A stretch of DNA of 64,000 nucleotides from contig JALCLA010000002.1 in NCBI GenBank assembly GCA_022647565.1, forward strand, positions 372,001 to 436,000, in the 5' to 3' direction. Below are positions 11,989 through 22,105 of the stretch, one piece after another (positions within the stretch are counted from its first letter, which is position 1; each line of letters opens with the position of its first letter). The DNA comes from Chiayiivirga sp. (GTDB lineage: Bacteria > Pseudomonadota > Gammaproteobacteria > Xanthomonadales > Xanthomonadaceae). Made by a program: the position numbers and the translations under genes. Under the pieces are notes generated by a model. It was given only the letters and a program-made list of their open reading frames with translations. It was not told the origin of the DNA and ran no database searches.

Positions 11989-13871
11989 CAGTAGACGTCC
12001 CTGGCGTAGCGACCGGTGCTTTGCAACTCGGATAGATAGGCTTCCGCCGCCTCGGCATCGACACCACGCTCGCGGCTGACGATGTCGCGCAATGCCGCGT
12101 GCACATCCTTGCCCATCCTGATCGCACCGCAGACGTACAGGTGCGCGCCGCCTTCGAGCCAGGCATGGACCTCGCGCGCGCGTTCGCCCAGGCGGTGCTG
12201 CACGTAGGTCTTGCGCGGTATGGCCGCATCGACGCGGCCGGCGGCATCGACCACACCCAGTCCGTCGCGCGAGAACGCCAGATCGAGGCGATGCAAGCTG
12301 CCTGCCGCCAGCGCCGCCTGCCATTCGGTCTGGTAAAGGAAATCACGGCGAAAATGCGGATTGCCGAAGAACAGCCAGTTGCGCCCGCGCGCGCCGGACG
12401 CGGCGCGCTCCTGCACGAAGCCGCGGAACGGCGCGACGCCGGTGCCGGGGCCGATCATGATCACATCGCGCGAAGTATCGGCTGGCAGGCGGAAGCGCTC
12501 GTTGGCTTCGATGTAGATCGATGCGCAGTCGCCCTCGGCCAGTTGCGCCAGATGGCCCGAAGCGGCACCCGCATGCGCGCGCCCGTGCGCTTCGTAGCGC
12601 AGCACGTCGAGGGTGAGATGCGCTTCCTCGCCCACGGCACTCTGGCTGGAAGCGATCGAGTACAGGCGCGGGGTCAAGGGGCGCAAGGCGGCCACCAATT
12701 CGGTGGCACCCCACGCTGCCGGCCAGCGCCGCTGTACATCGGCGAACTGATGGGTGGAGAGCAGGGCCGCAAGCTCGGCCTGCTCGGTCGGCGCCAGGGC
12801 GCGATTGAGGTCGGCCGCTTCGGCCAGCGCTGCGTGCGCGGCGAGCACGGGACGCGAGAGTTTGGTCAATTCGCGCCGTGAACCCAGCCACTCACGCAGC
12901 GGCAAGGTGTCGTTGCCGTAGGTGACTACCTGTCCGCCATCGAGCTCGAGCGCGTCCAGGGTCTCTTCGACGATCGCATCGGGATTGCGGTGCCACACGC
13001 CCAGCGCATCACCCGGCGCATAGCTGAGGCCCGAGCCAGCGAGCGAGAGCTCCAGATGGCGCACGTCCCTGGCGCTGTCACGCGCGCTGATGCGTTGATT
13101 GAGCAGCAGCTCGGACGCAAACGGGCGCTCGCGCGAATGCGCGGACGCCTCGTGAACCGGGTGCGGTCGCAGTGGTGTGACCGTGGCCAGCGGCGTCGAG
13201 GGCTTCAGCGCCTCGCGCGCCTGCTGCAGCGCCTGGGTCCGCCATGGGGAGGCCACGGCATCGACATCGACATCGGCTTCGCCCACGGCGAACAGGCGCG
13301 TGCCACCCAGTTCGGCCAGGCGCGCATCGACCTGCCGTGCGCTGGCGTTGAACAGCGGATAGCTCGAATCCCCCAGGCCGAGGACGGCGTACTTGAGTTC
13401 CGGCAGCCTTGGGGCGCGCTTGCCGCCGAGGAACTCGACCAGAGCGCGCGCATCATCCGGCGGATCGCCTTCACCCTGGGTGCTGATCACGACATAGAGC
13501 AGGCGCTCGCTGGCCAACTCGCGGGTGGGATAGGCATCCGCGCGCAGCAAGCGCACGCCGAGGCCGGCAGCCTCGGTCTCGCGCGCCAGCTGTTCGGCCA
13601 CGCGCCGGGCATTGCCGGTCTGGCTGCCGTAGACAATGGAGAGACGCACCGCATCGGTTGGCAACGGTACCGGCTTCGTCACTACGCCAGGCTGGGCGCG
13701 GCTCTGTGCCAGAGCAGCGGTGTAGCCGGAAAGCCACCACAGCCCGCCACTGTCCAGGGTTTGCACCAGGCGTGCCAACAGGGCCGAGTGTTCGTCGGAG
13801 AGCGGCGGGATCGACAGGGGCAGCAGTTGGGCGGACACGGGACCGACGCGATCGGGAGGACGTGGCCGCAT
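11988..13871 (-). CDS. cysJ: Sulfite reductase [NADPH] flavoprotein alpha subunit CysJ
   Basis: CysJ passes electrons from NADPH through FAD and FMN to CysI. The 627-residue protein shows, in order, a flavodoxin-like FMN domain (about 75-215; [41 protein letters not shown]), a connecting domain, the FAD motif RLYSIASSQ (about 405), and the NADPH-binding [12 protein letters not shown] and WLFFGNP; it ends in YARDVY, the usual C-terminus. The first 70 residues are a family-typical leader. First gene of the cysJIH operon, divergent from the RND pump across 240 bp. That gap has a -10-like TACAAT at 13966-13971 reading towards the pump; no clear -35 was found. Confidence 0.97.
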   Translation of the reverse strand: MRPRPPDRVGPVSAQLLPLSIPPLSDEHSALLARLVQTLDSGGLWWLSGYTAALAQSRAQPGVVTKPVPLPTDAVRLSIVYGSQTGNARRVAEQLARETEAAGLGVRLLRADAYPTRELASERLLYVVISTQGEGDPPDDARALVEFLGGKRAPRLPELKYAVLGLGDSSYPLFNASARQVDARLAELGGTRLFAVGEADVDVDAVASPWRTQALQQAREALKPSTPLATVTPLRPHPVHEASAHSRERPFASELLLNQRISARDSARDVRHLELSLAGSGLSYAPGDALGVWHRNPDAIVEETLDALELDGGQVVTYGNDTLPLREWLGSRRELTKLSRPVLAAHAALAEAADLNRALAPTEQAELAALLSTHQFADVQRRWPAAWGATELVAALRPLTPRLYSIASSQSAVGEEAHLTLDVLRYEAHGRAHAGAASGHLAQLAEGDCASIYIEANERFRLPADTSRDVIMIGPGTGVAPFRGFVQERAASGARGRNWLFFGNPHFRRDFLYQTEWQAALAAGSLHRLDLAFSRDGLGVVDAAGRVDAAIPRKTYVQHRLGERAREVHAWLEGGAHLYVCGAIRMGKDVHAALRDIVSRERGVDAEAAEAYLSELQSTGRYARDVY

Positions 13872-14111
13872 CCTGCGATGGCCGCATTCATGCCCGGAAA
13901 GGATCAGGGGTTATGCGCTTATGCCGCGAGGCTGCAAGTTTCCCCGGCAAGTTCCGTATCGGACCTACAATGCCGGGTGCCCGACAGGTTCGGCGCCACG
14001 CCCGGACTTTGCGACGCCCTGCCCTTTTTGCACGATCGAGCGTGGCCGGGGCGGAACCTGCGCGACGGCCCGACAGTCCACCCTTGCCTATCGCCTTTCC
14101 GCGAGTACCTG

Positions 14112-15206
14112 ATGAACCCACGCCTCACCCCCGCCTCACGCCTGGTTCCCTCCGCCCTGGCCGCGCTGCTGCTGGCGGCCTGCGGCACCGACAGCAATGC
14201 CCCGCAGACCCGTGGCGCGGCGCCGGCGGTCGTGGTCACCGCGACCGTGGCGCCGGCCCCGTGGAGCGATGCGATCGAGGCCTTGGGCACCGCCCAGGCG
14301 AACGAGTCGGTGACGCTGACCGCCAAGGTCACTGAAACCGTGGACACGGTGAACTTCCGTGATGGCGAACTGGTGAGCGCCGGCCAGGTACTGGTCGACC
14401 TCTCCGGCCGCGCCGAAGTGGCGCAACTGCAGGAAGAGCACGCGGCCTACACGGAAGCCCAGAAACAACTCGAGCGGCAGTCGGAACTGGTCAAGCAAGG
14501 CACCATCGCGCGCAGCCAGCTCGACAGCCAGACCGCCGCGCGCGACGCCGCGCGCGCGCGCATGGACACGATCCGCGCACGGCTCTCCGATCGCGTCATC
14601 ACCGCGCCCTTCGACGGCGTGCTCGGCTTCCGCCGGGTCAGCCCCGGCACCCTGGTGACGCCCGGCACCGTGATCGCCACGCTCGACGACATCCGCACCA
14701 TCAAGCTCGACTTCCCGGTGCCCGAGACCTTCCTCGCCAATATCGCGGTCGGCCAACCCGTGCTCGCCTCGAGCGCCGCGTGGCAGGACACGGAATTCGC
14801 CGGCACGGTGCGCGCGATCGACTCGCGCGTCGACCCGGTGACGCGTGCGGTGACGGTGCGCGCCGAGATCGACAACCCCGACGCGAAATTGCGCCCCGGC
14901 ATGCTGCTGGGCGTGCGCCTGCTCAAGCCTGAGCGCCAGACCCTCGTGGTGGCGGAGATTGCCCTGGTCCAGATCGGCACGCGTTCCTACGTGTATCGGG
15001 TCGGCGCCGACGACAGCGTGGCGCAGGTGGAGGTGCAGGTCGGCGCGCGTCGCCGCGGCGAGGTCGAAATCCTCGCAGGCCTCGCGCCCGGCGACCGGAT
15101 CGTGACCGAGGGCACGGTGAAACTGCGCCCCGGCATGCGCATCGCCGAAGCGCCCGCGCCCGCCGCGGTGGCGGCCGATGCCCTGCCCGCCAAGCCCGGC
15201 ACCTGA
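14112..15206 (+). CDS. RND efflux periplasmic adaptor lipoprotein
   Basis: Membrane fusion protein of a tripartite RND pump, 364 residues. The N-terminus is a lipoprotein signal with lipobox LLAAC (Cys22), so the mature protein is anchored by lipid. A lipoyl-like half motif (LTAKVTETVDTVNFRDGELV) is followed by a short coiled-coil hairpin rich in Q/E/R (about 100-155), the returning lipoyl half ITAPFDGVLGFRRVSPGTLV, and beta-barrel and membrane-proximal domains. The frame is open upstream, but the lipobox fixes the ATG at 14112. The RND permease follows after 9 bp. No outer-membrane factor gene lies next to it, so the channel must be supplied from elsewhere. Confidence 0.95.
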   Translation: MNPRLTPASRLVPSALAALLLAACGTDSNAPQTRGAAPAVVVTATVAPAPWSDAIEALGTAQANESVTLTAKVTETVDTVNFRDGELVSAGQVLVDLSGRAEVAQLQEEHAAYTEAQKQLERQSELVKQGTIARSQLDSQTAARDAARARMDTIRARLSDRVITAPFDGVLGFRRVSPGTLVTPGTVIATLDDIRTIKLDFPVPETFLANIAVGQPVLASSAAWQDTEFAGTVRAIDSRVDPVTRAVTVRAEIDNPDAKLRPGMLLGVRLLKPERQTLVVAEIALVQIGTRSYVYRVGADDSVAQVEVQVGARRRGEVEILAGLAPGDRIVTEGTVKLRPGMRIAEAPAPAAVAADALPAKPGT

Positions 15207-15215
15207 GCCGCCGCC

Positions 15216-18200
15216 ATGCGCCTGTCCGATCTCTCGATCAAGCGTCCGGTGTTCGCCACCGTACTCAGCCTGCTGCTGGTGGTGCTCGGCGTGATGGCAT
15301 TCACCCGGCTCACCCTGCGTGAACTGCCGGCGATCGACCCGCCCATCGTCTCGGTGCAGGTGAACTATCCCGGCGCCTCGGCGGCCGTGGTGGAAACCCG
15401 CATCACCCAGATCCTGGAGGACGCGCTCAGCGGACTGGAAGGCGTGGACATGCTGGAGTCGCGCAGCGTCAACGGCCGCTCCAGCGTCAGCATCGAGTTC
15501 TCGCTCGATCGCGACATCGAGGCTGCCGCCAACGACATCCGCGATGCGGTCAGCCGCGTCCTGAACCGCATGCCGGAAGAAGCCGATCCGCCGCAGATCG
15601 AGAAGGTCGAGGCGGATGCCGACCCGATCCTCTGGCTGAACATGAGTTCGACCCGGATGGACACGCTGGAGCTGTCCGACTATGCCGACCGCTACGTGGT
15701 GGACCAACTCTCCGCCATCGACGGCGTGGCCCAGATCCGCATCGGCGGCGAGCAGCGCTATTCGATGCGCATCTGGCTCGATCGCAAGGCACTGGCCGCG
15801 CGCGGCCTGACCGTCGCGGACGTGGAACAGGCGCTGCAACGCGAGAACGTGGAGCTTCCGGCCGGCCGGATCGAATCCCAGACCCGCGACTTCACCTTGC
15901 GCGTGCAACGCAATTACCTCGGCGCCGAGGACTTCGCCAAACTGGTGCTGAAGAAGGGCGACGATGGCTATCTGGTGCGCCTGGGCGACGTGGCCAGGGT
16001 GGAGCGGGCCTCGGCCGAACGCCGCGCCTGGTTCCGCAGCAACGGCGAGCCCAACGTCGGCCTCGGCGTGGTGAAAACCTCCACCGCCAACAGCCTGGAC
16101 GTGGCGCGCGAAGTGCGGGCCGAGGCCGAACGCATCCAGCAATCGCTGCCCGAAGGCACCCGGATCTTCGTCGCCTTCGACAGCACCGTGTTCATCGAGG
16201 CCTCGGTCGAGCGCGTCTACGCCACCTTGTTCGAGGCCGTGGCGCTGGTGTTGCTGGTGATCTTCCTGTTCCTCGGCAGCCTGCGCGCGGCGCTGATCCC
16301 GGCGGTGACGGTGCCGGTGTGCCTGGTCGCGGCCTTCATCGCCCTGTACGCCTTCGGCTTCTCGATCAACCTGCTGACCCTGCTCGCCCTCGTGCTGTGC
16401 ATCGGCCTCGTGGTGGACGACGCCATCGTGGTGCTGGAGAACATCCAGCGCCGCGCCGACCTGGGCGAACCGCCAATGGTCGCGGCCGCGCGCGGCACCA
16501 AGCAGGTAGCCTTCGCGGTGATCGCCACCACCGCGGTGCTGGTGGCGGTGTTCCTGCCGATCGGGTTCCTCGAAGGCAACACCGGCCGCCTGTTCCGCGA
16601 ACTGGCGGTGGCGCTGGCGGGCGCGGTCGCGATCTCGGCCTTCGTCGCACTCACCCTCACCCCGATGATGTCGTCCAAGCTGGTGCGCGCGCACAGCGGC
16701 GCACCCAGGGGAGTGAGCGGCTACATCGACCGCGGCTTCAAGCGTATCGCGAACGCGTATCGCGCCCAGGTCGCGCGCAGCAGCGGCCACCCGGCCGTGT
16801 TCGGCGTGCTGATGCTGGCGGCGCTCGGCCTGAGCTTCATCATCTATCGCAGCGTGCCCAGCGAACTCGCACCGCCGGAGGATCGCGGCTCGTTCTTCGT
16901 CATGCTGCAGGGCCCGGAAGGCGCCGGTTACGACTACACCGTCGAGCAGGTGCAGAAGGTCGAAGAGATCATGTTGCGCGAGGTCGGCGAGGGCAAGCCG
17001 CTGCAGCGCGTCAACAGCCGCGTGCCGGGCGGCTTCGGCGCGAGCGAGGAAATGCACACCGGCATGGTGATCGTGTTCCTGCAGGATTGGGACAAGCGCG
17101 ACGTCAGCACCACCCAGGTGGTGGAGACGCTGCGCACCGACCTGGCGCAGCTGCCGGCGGTACGCGCCCTGCCGCAAGTGCGCTCGGGCCTCACCCGCAG
17201 CCGCGGCCAGCCTTTCAACGTGGTGCTGGGCGGGCCGGACTACGCCGAACTGGTGCAATGGCGCGACCGTGTTCTGGCGCGCATGGAGCAGAACCCCGGG
17301 CTGTTCGGTGCCGATTCGGACTACAAGGAAACCCGGCCGCAGGTCCGGGTGCAGATCGATCGCGCGCGTGCAGCCGATCTCGGCGTCTCGGTCGCCGACA
17401 TCGGGCGCACCCTCGAATCGATGATGGGCTCGCGCCGCGTCACCACCTACGTCGAGGACGGGCAGGAGTACGACGTGATCCTGCAGGCCCAGGCCGGCGA
17501 CCGCGCCGCGCCCTCGGACCTGCAAAACCTCTACGTGCGCGCGCGCTCGGGCGATCTGGTGCCGCTGGCGAGCGTGGTCACGCTGAGCGAACTGGCCGAG
17601 CCCGGCTCGCTCAACCGCTTCAACCGCCTGCGCGCGATCACGATTTCGGCCGGGCTCGCACCTGGCTACACCCTGGGCGAAGCGCTGCAGTGGATGCAGC
17701 AGACCGCCGAGGAAGAACTGCCGGAGTATGCGCAGATCGACTACAAGGGCGAGTCGCGCGAATACCAGCAGTCCGGCAGCGCGGTGCTGTTCACCTTCGC
17801 CATGGCCCTGCTCGTGGTCTACCTGGTGCTGGCGGCGCAGTTCGAGAGCTTCGTGCATCCGCTCGTCATCATGCTGACCGTGCCGCTGGCGGTGCTGGGC
17901 GCACTGATCGGCTTGTGGCTGACGGGCGGTTCGCTCAACCTGTTCTCGCAGATCGGCATCGTGATGCTGGTGGGCCTGGCCGCGAAGAACGGCATCCTGA
18001 TCGTCGAGTTCGCCAACCAGTTGCGCGACGAAGGCTGGAGCGTGGACCAGGCCATCGTCGAGTCGGCCGCGGTGCGCCTGCGCCCGATCCTGATGACGTC
18101 CATCGCCACCATCATGGGTGCGGTGCCACTGGTGGTCGCGGGCGGGCCGGGTTCGGCCAGTCGCGCCACGATCGGCGTGGTGGTGATCTTCGGTGTCGCC

Positions 18201-18353
18201 TTCTCCACCCTGCTGTCGTTGTACGTGGTGCCGGCGTTCTACCGCCTGCTCGCGCCCCATACGCGTTCGCCGGAAGCGCTGGCGCAGGCGCTGGACAAGC
18301 TCGAGGCCGAAACACCGCTCGCGCGCGACGACCATGCCCCGGTGCGGCCATGA
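15216..18353 (+). CDS. RND (HAE-1/MMPL-like) efflux transporter permease
   Basis: Inner-membrane proton antiporter of 1045 residues, the family length. Twelve transmembrane helices and two large periplasmic loops can be followed. TM4 holds the paired acids of the proton relay in GLVVDDAIVVLEN, and TM10 the matching lysine in GLAAKNGILIVEFAN. The N-terminal LSIKRPVFATVLSLLLV and the ELPAIDPPIVSVQVNYPG segment are hallmarks of the AcrB/MexB-like group. Substrates cannot be predicted. It is coupled to the adaptor upstream, and its TGA overlaps the ATG of the next gene, a TrmH-family methylase, in an ATGA. Confidence 0.96.
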   Translation: MRLSDLSIKRPVFATVLSLLLVVLGVMAFTRLTLRELPAIDPPIVSVQVNYPGASAAVVETRITQILEDALSGLEGVDMLESRSVNGRSSVSIEFSLDRDIEAAANDIRDAVSRVLNRMPEEADPPQIEKVEADADPILWLNMSSTRMDTLELSDYADRYVVDQLSAIDGVAQIRIGGEQRYSMRIWLDRKALAARGLTVADVEQALQRENVELPAGRIESQTRDFTLRVQRNYLGAEDFAKLVLKKGDDGYLVRLGDVARVERASAERRAWFRSNGEPNVGLGVVKTSTANSLDVAREVRAEAERIQQSLPEGTRIFVAFDSTVFIEASVERVYATLFEAVALVLLVIFLFLGSLRAALIPAVTVPVCLVAAFIALYAFGFSINLLTLLALVLCIGLVVDDAIVVLENIQRRADLGEPPMVAAARGTKQVAFAVIATTAVLVAVFLPIGFLEGNTGRLFRELAVALAGAVAISAFVALTLTPMMSSKLVRAHSGAPRGVSGYIDRGFKRIANAYRAQVARSSGHPAVFGVLMLAALGLSFIIYRSVPSELAPPEDRGSFFVMLQGPEGAGYDYTVEQVQKVEEIMLREVGEGKPLQRVNSRVPGGFGASEEMHTGMVIVFLQDWDKRDVSTTQVVETLRTDLAQLPAVRALPQVRSGLTRSRGQPFNVVLGGPDYAELVQWRDRVLARMEQNPGLFGADSDYKETRPQVRVQIDRARAADLGVSVADIGRTLESMMGSRRVTTYVEDGQEYDVILQAQAGDRAAPSDLQNLYVRARSGDLVPLASVVTLSELAEPGSLNRFNRLRAITISAGLAPGYTLGEALQWMQQTAEEELPEYAQIDYKGESREYQQSGSAVLFTFAMALLVVYLVLAAQFESFVHPLVIMLTVPLAVLGALIGLWLTGGSLNLFSQIGIVMLVGLAAKNGILIVEFANQLRDEGWSVDQAIVESAAVRLRPILMTSIATIMGAVPLVVAGGPGSASRATIGVVVIFGVAFSTLLSLYVVPAFYRLLAPHTRSPEALAQALDKLEAETPLARDDHAPVRP

Positions 18354-19243
18354 GCGACGCCGACCATCCGTATCGCGGACCGAAGCGGCCGGGCAGTTCG
18401 CCGCCGCGCGGCCGTGGCGATTCGCCGCTCGCGCGTCCGGCTGCGCCGCCGCGCCCGCGCCTGCCAGCAGCGCAGGCGACGCCGGAACCCGGTGACCATC
18501 GGCCACCGCGCCGCAACGACGAACTGCGCATCTACGGCTACAACGCCTGTCGCGCCGCATTTGCCTCGCGCCCGGCCGACCTGCGCAAGGTGTACCTGAG
18601 CGAAGCGCGCATCGGCGCGCTGCGCGAGGTGCTGGCCTGGTGCGTCAAGCATCGCCTCGGCTATCGCGTGGTCGACGACGCCGATCTCGACAAGCTCGCC
18701 GCCTCCACCCATCACGAAGGCGTGATCTTCGAGATGCGCCGTGGCGAAGCGCCCACGCTCGACGAGTTGCTGCCGCGCTTGCCGGAAGGGCCGCAACTGC
18801 TGCTCTGGCTGGATGGCGTGGGCAATCCGCACAACCTCGGCGCCGTGCTGCGCAGCGCCGCGCATTTCGGCGCGGCCGGAGTGCTGGTGCCTGCGGATTC
18901 GGGACTCACGCTCTCCGGCGCGGCCTACCGCGTCGCCGAGGGCGGGGCCGAAGCGGTGCCCGTGCTGAGGCCGGCCGATACGGCCGACGCCTTGGCGCGC
19001 TTGCGTGCGTCCGGTTTCACCCTGGCCGCGACCTTGCCGCGCGATGCCTGCTCGATCTATGCCACGCGCCTGCCGGCGCGCCTGGTGCTGGCCTTCGGTG
19101 CCGAAGGCGGCGGCATGCAACCGGAACTGGTCGAAGCCTGCTCGCTTCGGCTCGGCATTCCCGGCAGCGGCCGGGTGGAGAGCCTGAACATCGCCAACGC
19201 GGCTGCGGTGATGCTGGGCGAATTCTGGCGCCAGCACCACTGA
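18350..19243 (+). CDS. TrmH/SpoU-family RNA 2'-O-methyltransferase
   Basis: A 297-residue member of the SPOUT class. Residues 1-55 are a proline- and arginine-rich, low-complexity tail likely to bind RNA. Residues about 60-130 form the L30e-like substrate-binding domain (YGYNACRAAFASRPADLRKV). Residues about 145-297 are the knotted SpoU domain with motif 1 DGVGNPHNLGAVLRSAAHFG, motif 2 LVLAFGAEGGGM and motif 3 IPGSGRVESLNIANAAAV. Such enzymes methylate ribose 2'-OH in tRNA or 23S rRNA; it is nearest in layout to RlmB and the unassigned YfiF/TrmH group. It starts inside the stop of the efflux permease, an arrangement that looks like chance operon fusion. Confidence 0.93.
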   Translation: MSDADHPYRGPKRPGSSPPRGRGDSPLARPAAPPRPRLPAAQATPEPGDHRPPRRNDELRIYGYNACRAAFASRPADLRKVYLSEARIGALREVLAWCVKHRLGYRVVDDADLDKLAASTHHEGVIFEMRRGEAPTLDELLPRLPEGPQLLLWLDGVGNPHNLGAVLRSAAHFGAAGVLVPADSGLTLSGAAYRVAEGGAEAVPVLRPADTADALARLRASGFTLAATLPRDACSIYATRLPARLVLAFGAEGGGMQPELVEACSLRLGIPGSGRVESLNIANAAAVMLGEFWRQHH

Positions 19244-19321
19244 ACCGCGCCCGGCTTGCTTCCGTTCAGGCGCCGCCCGTAAGGTGGCGCGGCCCATCGA
19301 CTTCCTTCGCCTTGATTGCCC

Positions 19322-20533
19322 ATGCGCCGCCTCCTGCCCGCCCTGGTCTTGCTCTGCCTCTGTTCGGCCTCGCTCGCCGCGACGAGCTATGACGTCGACT
19401 ACACCATCGAATTCCTGCCCAAGGAAAAGCAGGCCGCCGTCACCATCGCGCTCGATCCGGGCGATGGCCGCGCCACGCGCCTGGATTTCGCCATGGACGA
19501 GCGTTACAGCGCGATCGAAGGCGACGGCCAGGTCGATCGCTCGAACGGGCGCGTGGTGTGGACCCCACCCCGCAAGGGCGGCGAACTCAGGTACCGCTAT
19601 GCAATCGACAAGCAGCGCAGCAACGGGGGCTACGACGCCCTGATCACCAAGGATTGGGTCATCGCGCGCGGCGACGACCTCGTGCCGGGCGCGCTGGTGC
19701 GCACCACGCGCGGCGCCGATTCACGCGCGCGCCTGCATTTCAAGTTGCCGCCGGGCTGGGCCAACGCCGACACGCCTTACCTGCTCAACCGCAAGGGCGA
19801 TGCCTACGTGGTGGTGAATTCGGCGCGCCGCTTCGACCGCCCGGTGGGCTGGATCATCGCCGGCGACGTCGGCACTCGGCGCGAATGGATCGAGGACATG
19901 GAAGTCAGCATCGCGGGCCCACGCGGCGAGGACCTGCGTCGCAACGACTTGCTGGCCTTCATCAATGCCACCGGCCCGGAGTTGCGCCATGCCTTCGGCA
20001 CCCTGCCGAGCAAGGTCCTGATCGTCGGTGCCGGCGATCCCATGTGGCGCGGCGGCTTGTCCGGCCCGCGCTCCATGTTCCTGCATGCGCACCGGCCCAG
20101 CGTGGGCGAGGACGGCACCAGCACCCTGATGCACGAACTGACCCACGTCATCACCCGCATCCGCGGTGCCAAGGGCGACGACTGGATCGCCGAAGGCCTG
20201 GCCGAGTTCTATTCGGTCACCTTGCTGCATCGCGCCGGCCTGCTCAGCGACCGCCGCCACCGGCGTGCGCTGGAGTGGATCAAGCAACGCGGTGCCGGCG
20301 TGAAGCGACTGCGCTCCACTGCGTCGCAGGGCGACCGTACCGCGCGCGCGGTCAGCGTGTTCGTCGACCTCGACCGCGAGATCCGGCGCGTCAGCGAGAA
20401 TCGCTACGACATCGACAACATCACCCAGGCCCTGATGGGTCGCGGCCGGGTGTCGCTGGAGGATCTGCGCGACGAAGCCGAGCGCCTGCTCGGCGTGCCA
20501 TCGGAAACCCTGAATTCGCCGGTGCTGAACTGA
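19322..20533 (+). CDS. Exported gluzincin-like (M1/M61-type) metallopeptidase homologue
   Basis: A 403-residue protein with a signal peptide (MRRLLPALVLLCLCSASLA, then ATSYDVDY). The front half is beta-rich as in M61/M1 N-domains. The zinc motif is HELTHVITRI at about residue 275, with the third ligand in WIAEGLAEFYS 17 residues further on, giving HExxH-x18-E. A helical tail follows. Gluzincins with this layout are aminopeptidases or glycyl aminopeptidases, but the substrate is unknown. An in-frame TTG at 19316 is two codons upstream; the ATG at 19322 is preferred because it starts the signal peptide directly. Confidence 0.8.
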   Translation: MRRLLPALVLLCLCSASLAATSYDVDYTIEFLPKEKQAAVTIALDPGDGRATRLDFAMDERYSAIEGDGQVDRSNGRVVWTPPRKGGELRYRYAIDKQRSNGGYDALITKDWVIARGDDLVPGALVRTTRGADSRARLHFKLPPGWANADTPYLLNRKGDAYVVVNSARRFDRPVGWIIAGDVGTRREWIEDMEVSIAGPRGEDLRRNDLLAFINATGPELRHAFGTLPSKVLIVGAGDPMWRGGLSGPRSMFLHAHRPSVGEDGTSTLMHELTHVITRIRGAKGDDWIAEGLAEFYSVTLLHRAGLLSDRRHRRALEWIKQRGAGVKRLRSTASQGDRTARAVSVFVDLDREIRRVSENRYDIDNITQALMGRGRVSLEDLRDEAERLLGVPSETLNSPVLN

Positions 20534-20582
20534 ATCACGCGGCGAGCCGGCGCACGGCTCGCCGTGACCTGCGGGCGCATGC

Positions 20583-22025
20583 TCAGGGCTTGGCCGGTGC
20601 CACCGCTGCCGACCCGAAGTCGCCGTCGGCTTCCGCCACGAGGTAGGCAAATACCGCGTACGCCGCAACCTGCTGGTCGAGCGCCTTGGCATCGACCTTG
20701 TCGAGCGTGTCGTTGGCGGTGTGGTGCCAGTCGAAGTAGTCGCTGCCGTCCTGGCCAAGCCAGGCCCAACGCATGCCCTGCGCCGTCATCGGGCTGATGT
20801 CGGCGCCGGGGCCGCCATCCGATGCGAACCAGTCGATGCCGAGCGGCGCCAGCGCCGTCGCGATCTGCTTCAACGCGCCCTGCGCATGTGGCGCCGCATT
20901 GCTGGAGAAGGCGTAGATGCGACCGGCTCCGAAGTCGCTTTCGGCACCGAGCAGGTGTTTCTCCACCTGGTCCTTGCGTGCTGCCGCGTAGGTCTTTCCG
21001 CCGTCCAGCCCGTGCTCCTCGTTGGCGTAGGCCACCACCCGGATCGTGCGCCGCGGTGCCTGCGGCAGATCGCCGATCAGGGCCGCGGCCGCCATGGTGA
21101 TGGCCACGCCCGCGCCGTCGTCGATCGCGCCCGTGCCCAGGTCCCAGGAATCCAGATGCGCCGCCAGCAACACTACTTCGTCCGGGCGCTCGCGCCCGCG
21201 GATTTCCCCGATGACGTTGTGCGAAGGAGCCGGCCCGCTGAAGCCCGCATCGATCGACAGGGCAAGCCGCACCGGCTGGCCGCGCCGCAGCATGTTCGAG
21301 AGCAGGTCGGCGTCGGGGTTGGACAGCGCCGCGGCCGGGATGCGCGCCACGCCCTCTTCGTAACGCATCGCCCCGGTGTGCGGCGCGCGATCATGATCGG
21401 TTCCAACCGAGCGCAGCAGGAAGGCCACGGCTCCCTTCTTCGCAGCCTCCGAGGCACCGATGCCACGCGCCGCCACGGCGGGCCCGTAGCCACCACCATC
21501 ACGACGGCGCTCCATGCGGAACGAGACATACGCGATCTTGCCGTCGAGCGAGCCCGTCGCCACAGCCTTGAGCGCGGCGAGGTCGGCGAATTCCACGACT
21601 TCGGCGCGCAACCGGCCCTGGGTGCCGACGCTGCCGCCCAGGGCGGCGATCACCAAGGGCTGTGCGAACGGCGATTCCACCTCGGCGCTGGCCGCGCCGC
21701 GCCGCCAGGCCTGCACCGTCACCGGCTCCAGTTCGACCTGGTCGAAGCCCAGGGCCTTGAACCGCGCTTCGGCCCAGCGCACCGCCCTGGCATCGCCGGG
21801 CGAGCCGGCCATGCGCGGCCCGACCTCGGTGGTCAGCGACTCGACCAGGTCGTAAGCGACGCTACCGGCCAGCGCGCGTTCGCGCAGTTGCGCTGCCGTC
21901 TGCAGCGCCGCCTCCGGGATCGTGGTGGCCGGAACGGCAGGGACGCGCGAAGGCGCTTGCGCCGGCTCGGCTGCCAACGCCGCGCAGGACCACAGGCTCA
22001 GGACACAAGGCAGCAAGGACTTCAT
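20583..22025 (-). CDS. Exported M28-family zinc aminopeptidase
   Basis: A 480-residue protein with a signal peptide (MKSLLPCVLSLWSCAALA). A PA-type insert spans about 135-260. The M28 core carries the co-catalytic zinc ligands in order: LLAAHLDSWD (His, with Asp), GAIDDGAGVAI (bridging Asp), ANEEHGLDG (Glu-Glu, general base and ligand), ASDGGPGADI (Asp) and DWHHTANDTLDKV (His). All five ligand positions look intact, so the enzyme should be active. M28 aminopeptidases release N-terminal residues from peptides in the periplasm. The frame runs on upstream to 22589 through mscL on the same strand, but the signal peptide fixes the start at 22025. Confidence 0.92.
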   Translation of the reverse strand: MKSLLPCVLSLWSCAALAAEPAQAPSRVPAVPATTIPEAALQTAAQLRERALAGSVAYDLVESLTTEVGPRMAGSPGDARAVRWAEARFKALGFDQVELEPVTVQAWRRGAASAEVESPFAQPLVIAALGGSVGTQGRLRAEVVEFADLAALKAVATGSLDGKIAYVSFRMERRRDGGGYGPAVAARGIGASEAAKKGAVAFLLRSVGTDHDRAPHTGAMRYEEGVARIPAAALSNPDADLLSNMLRRGQPVRLALSIDAGFSGPAPSHNVIGEIRGRERPDEVVLLAAHLDSWDLGTGAIDDGAGVAITMAAAALIGDLPQAPRRTIRVVAYANEEHGLDGGKTYAAARKDQVEKHLLGAESDFGAGRIYAFSSNAAPHAQGALKQIATALAPLGIDWFASDGGPGADISPMTAQGMRWAWLGQDGSDYFDWHHTANDTLDKVDAKALDQQVAAYAVFAYLVAEADGDFGSAAVAPAKP

Positions 22026-22105
22026 GGCAACTCCCGGCACAAAGCGCGGGAGTCTGCCAGCGCAGCCCGGCGCGCGCCATGCCGCGCCGCACGCTTCGGC
22101 GCGCG

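Noticed and set aside
14136..18560. A 1474-codon open frame on the minus strand through the RND pump genes
   Set aside because: It is antisense to two clear genes; its translation is rich in H, R, Q, D and G with no domain, as expected from the GC-rich third codon position of the real genes.
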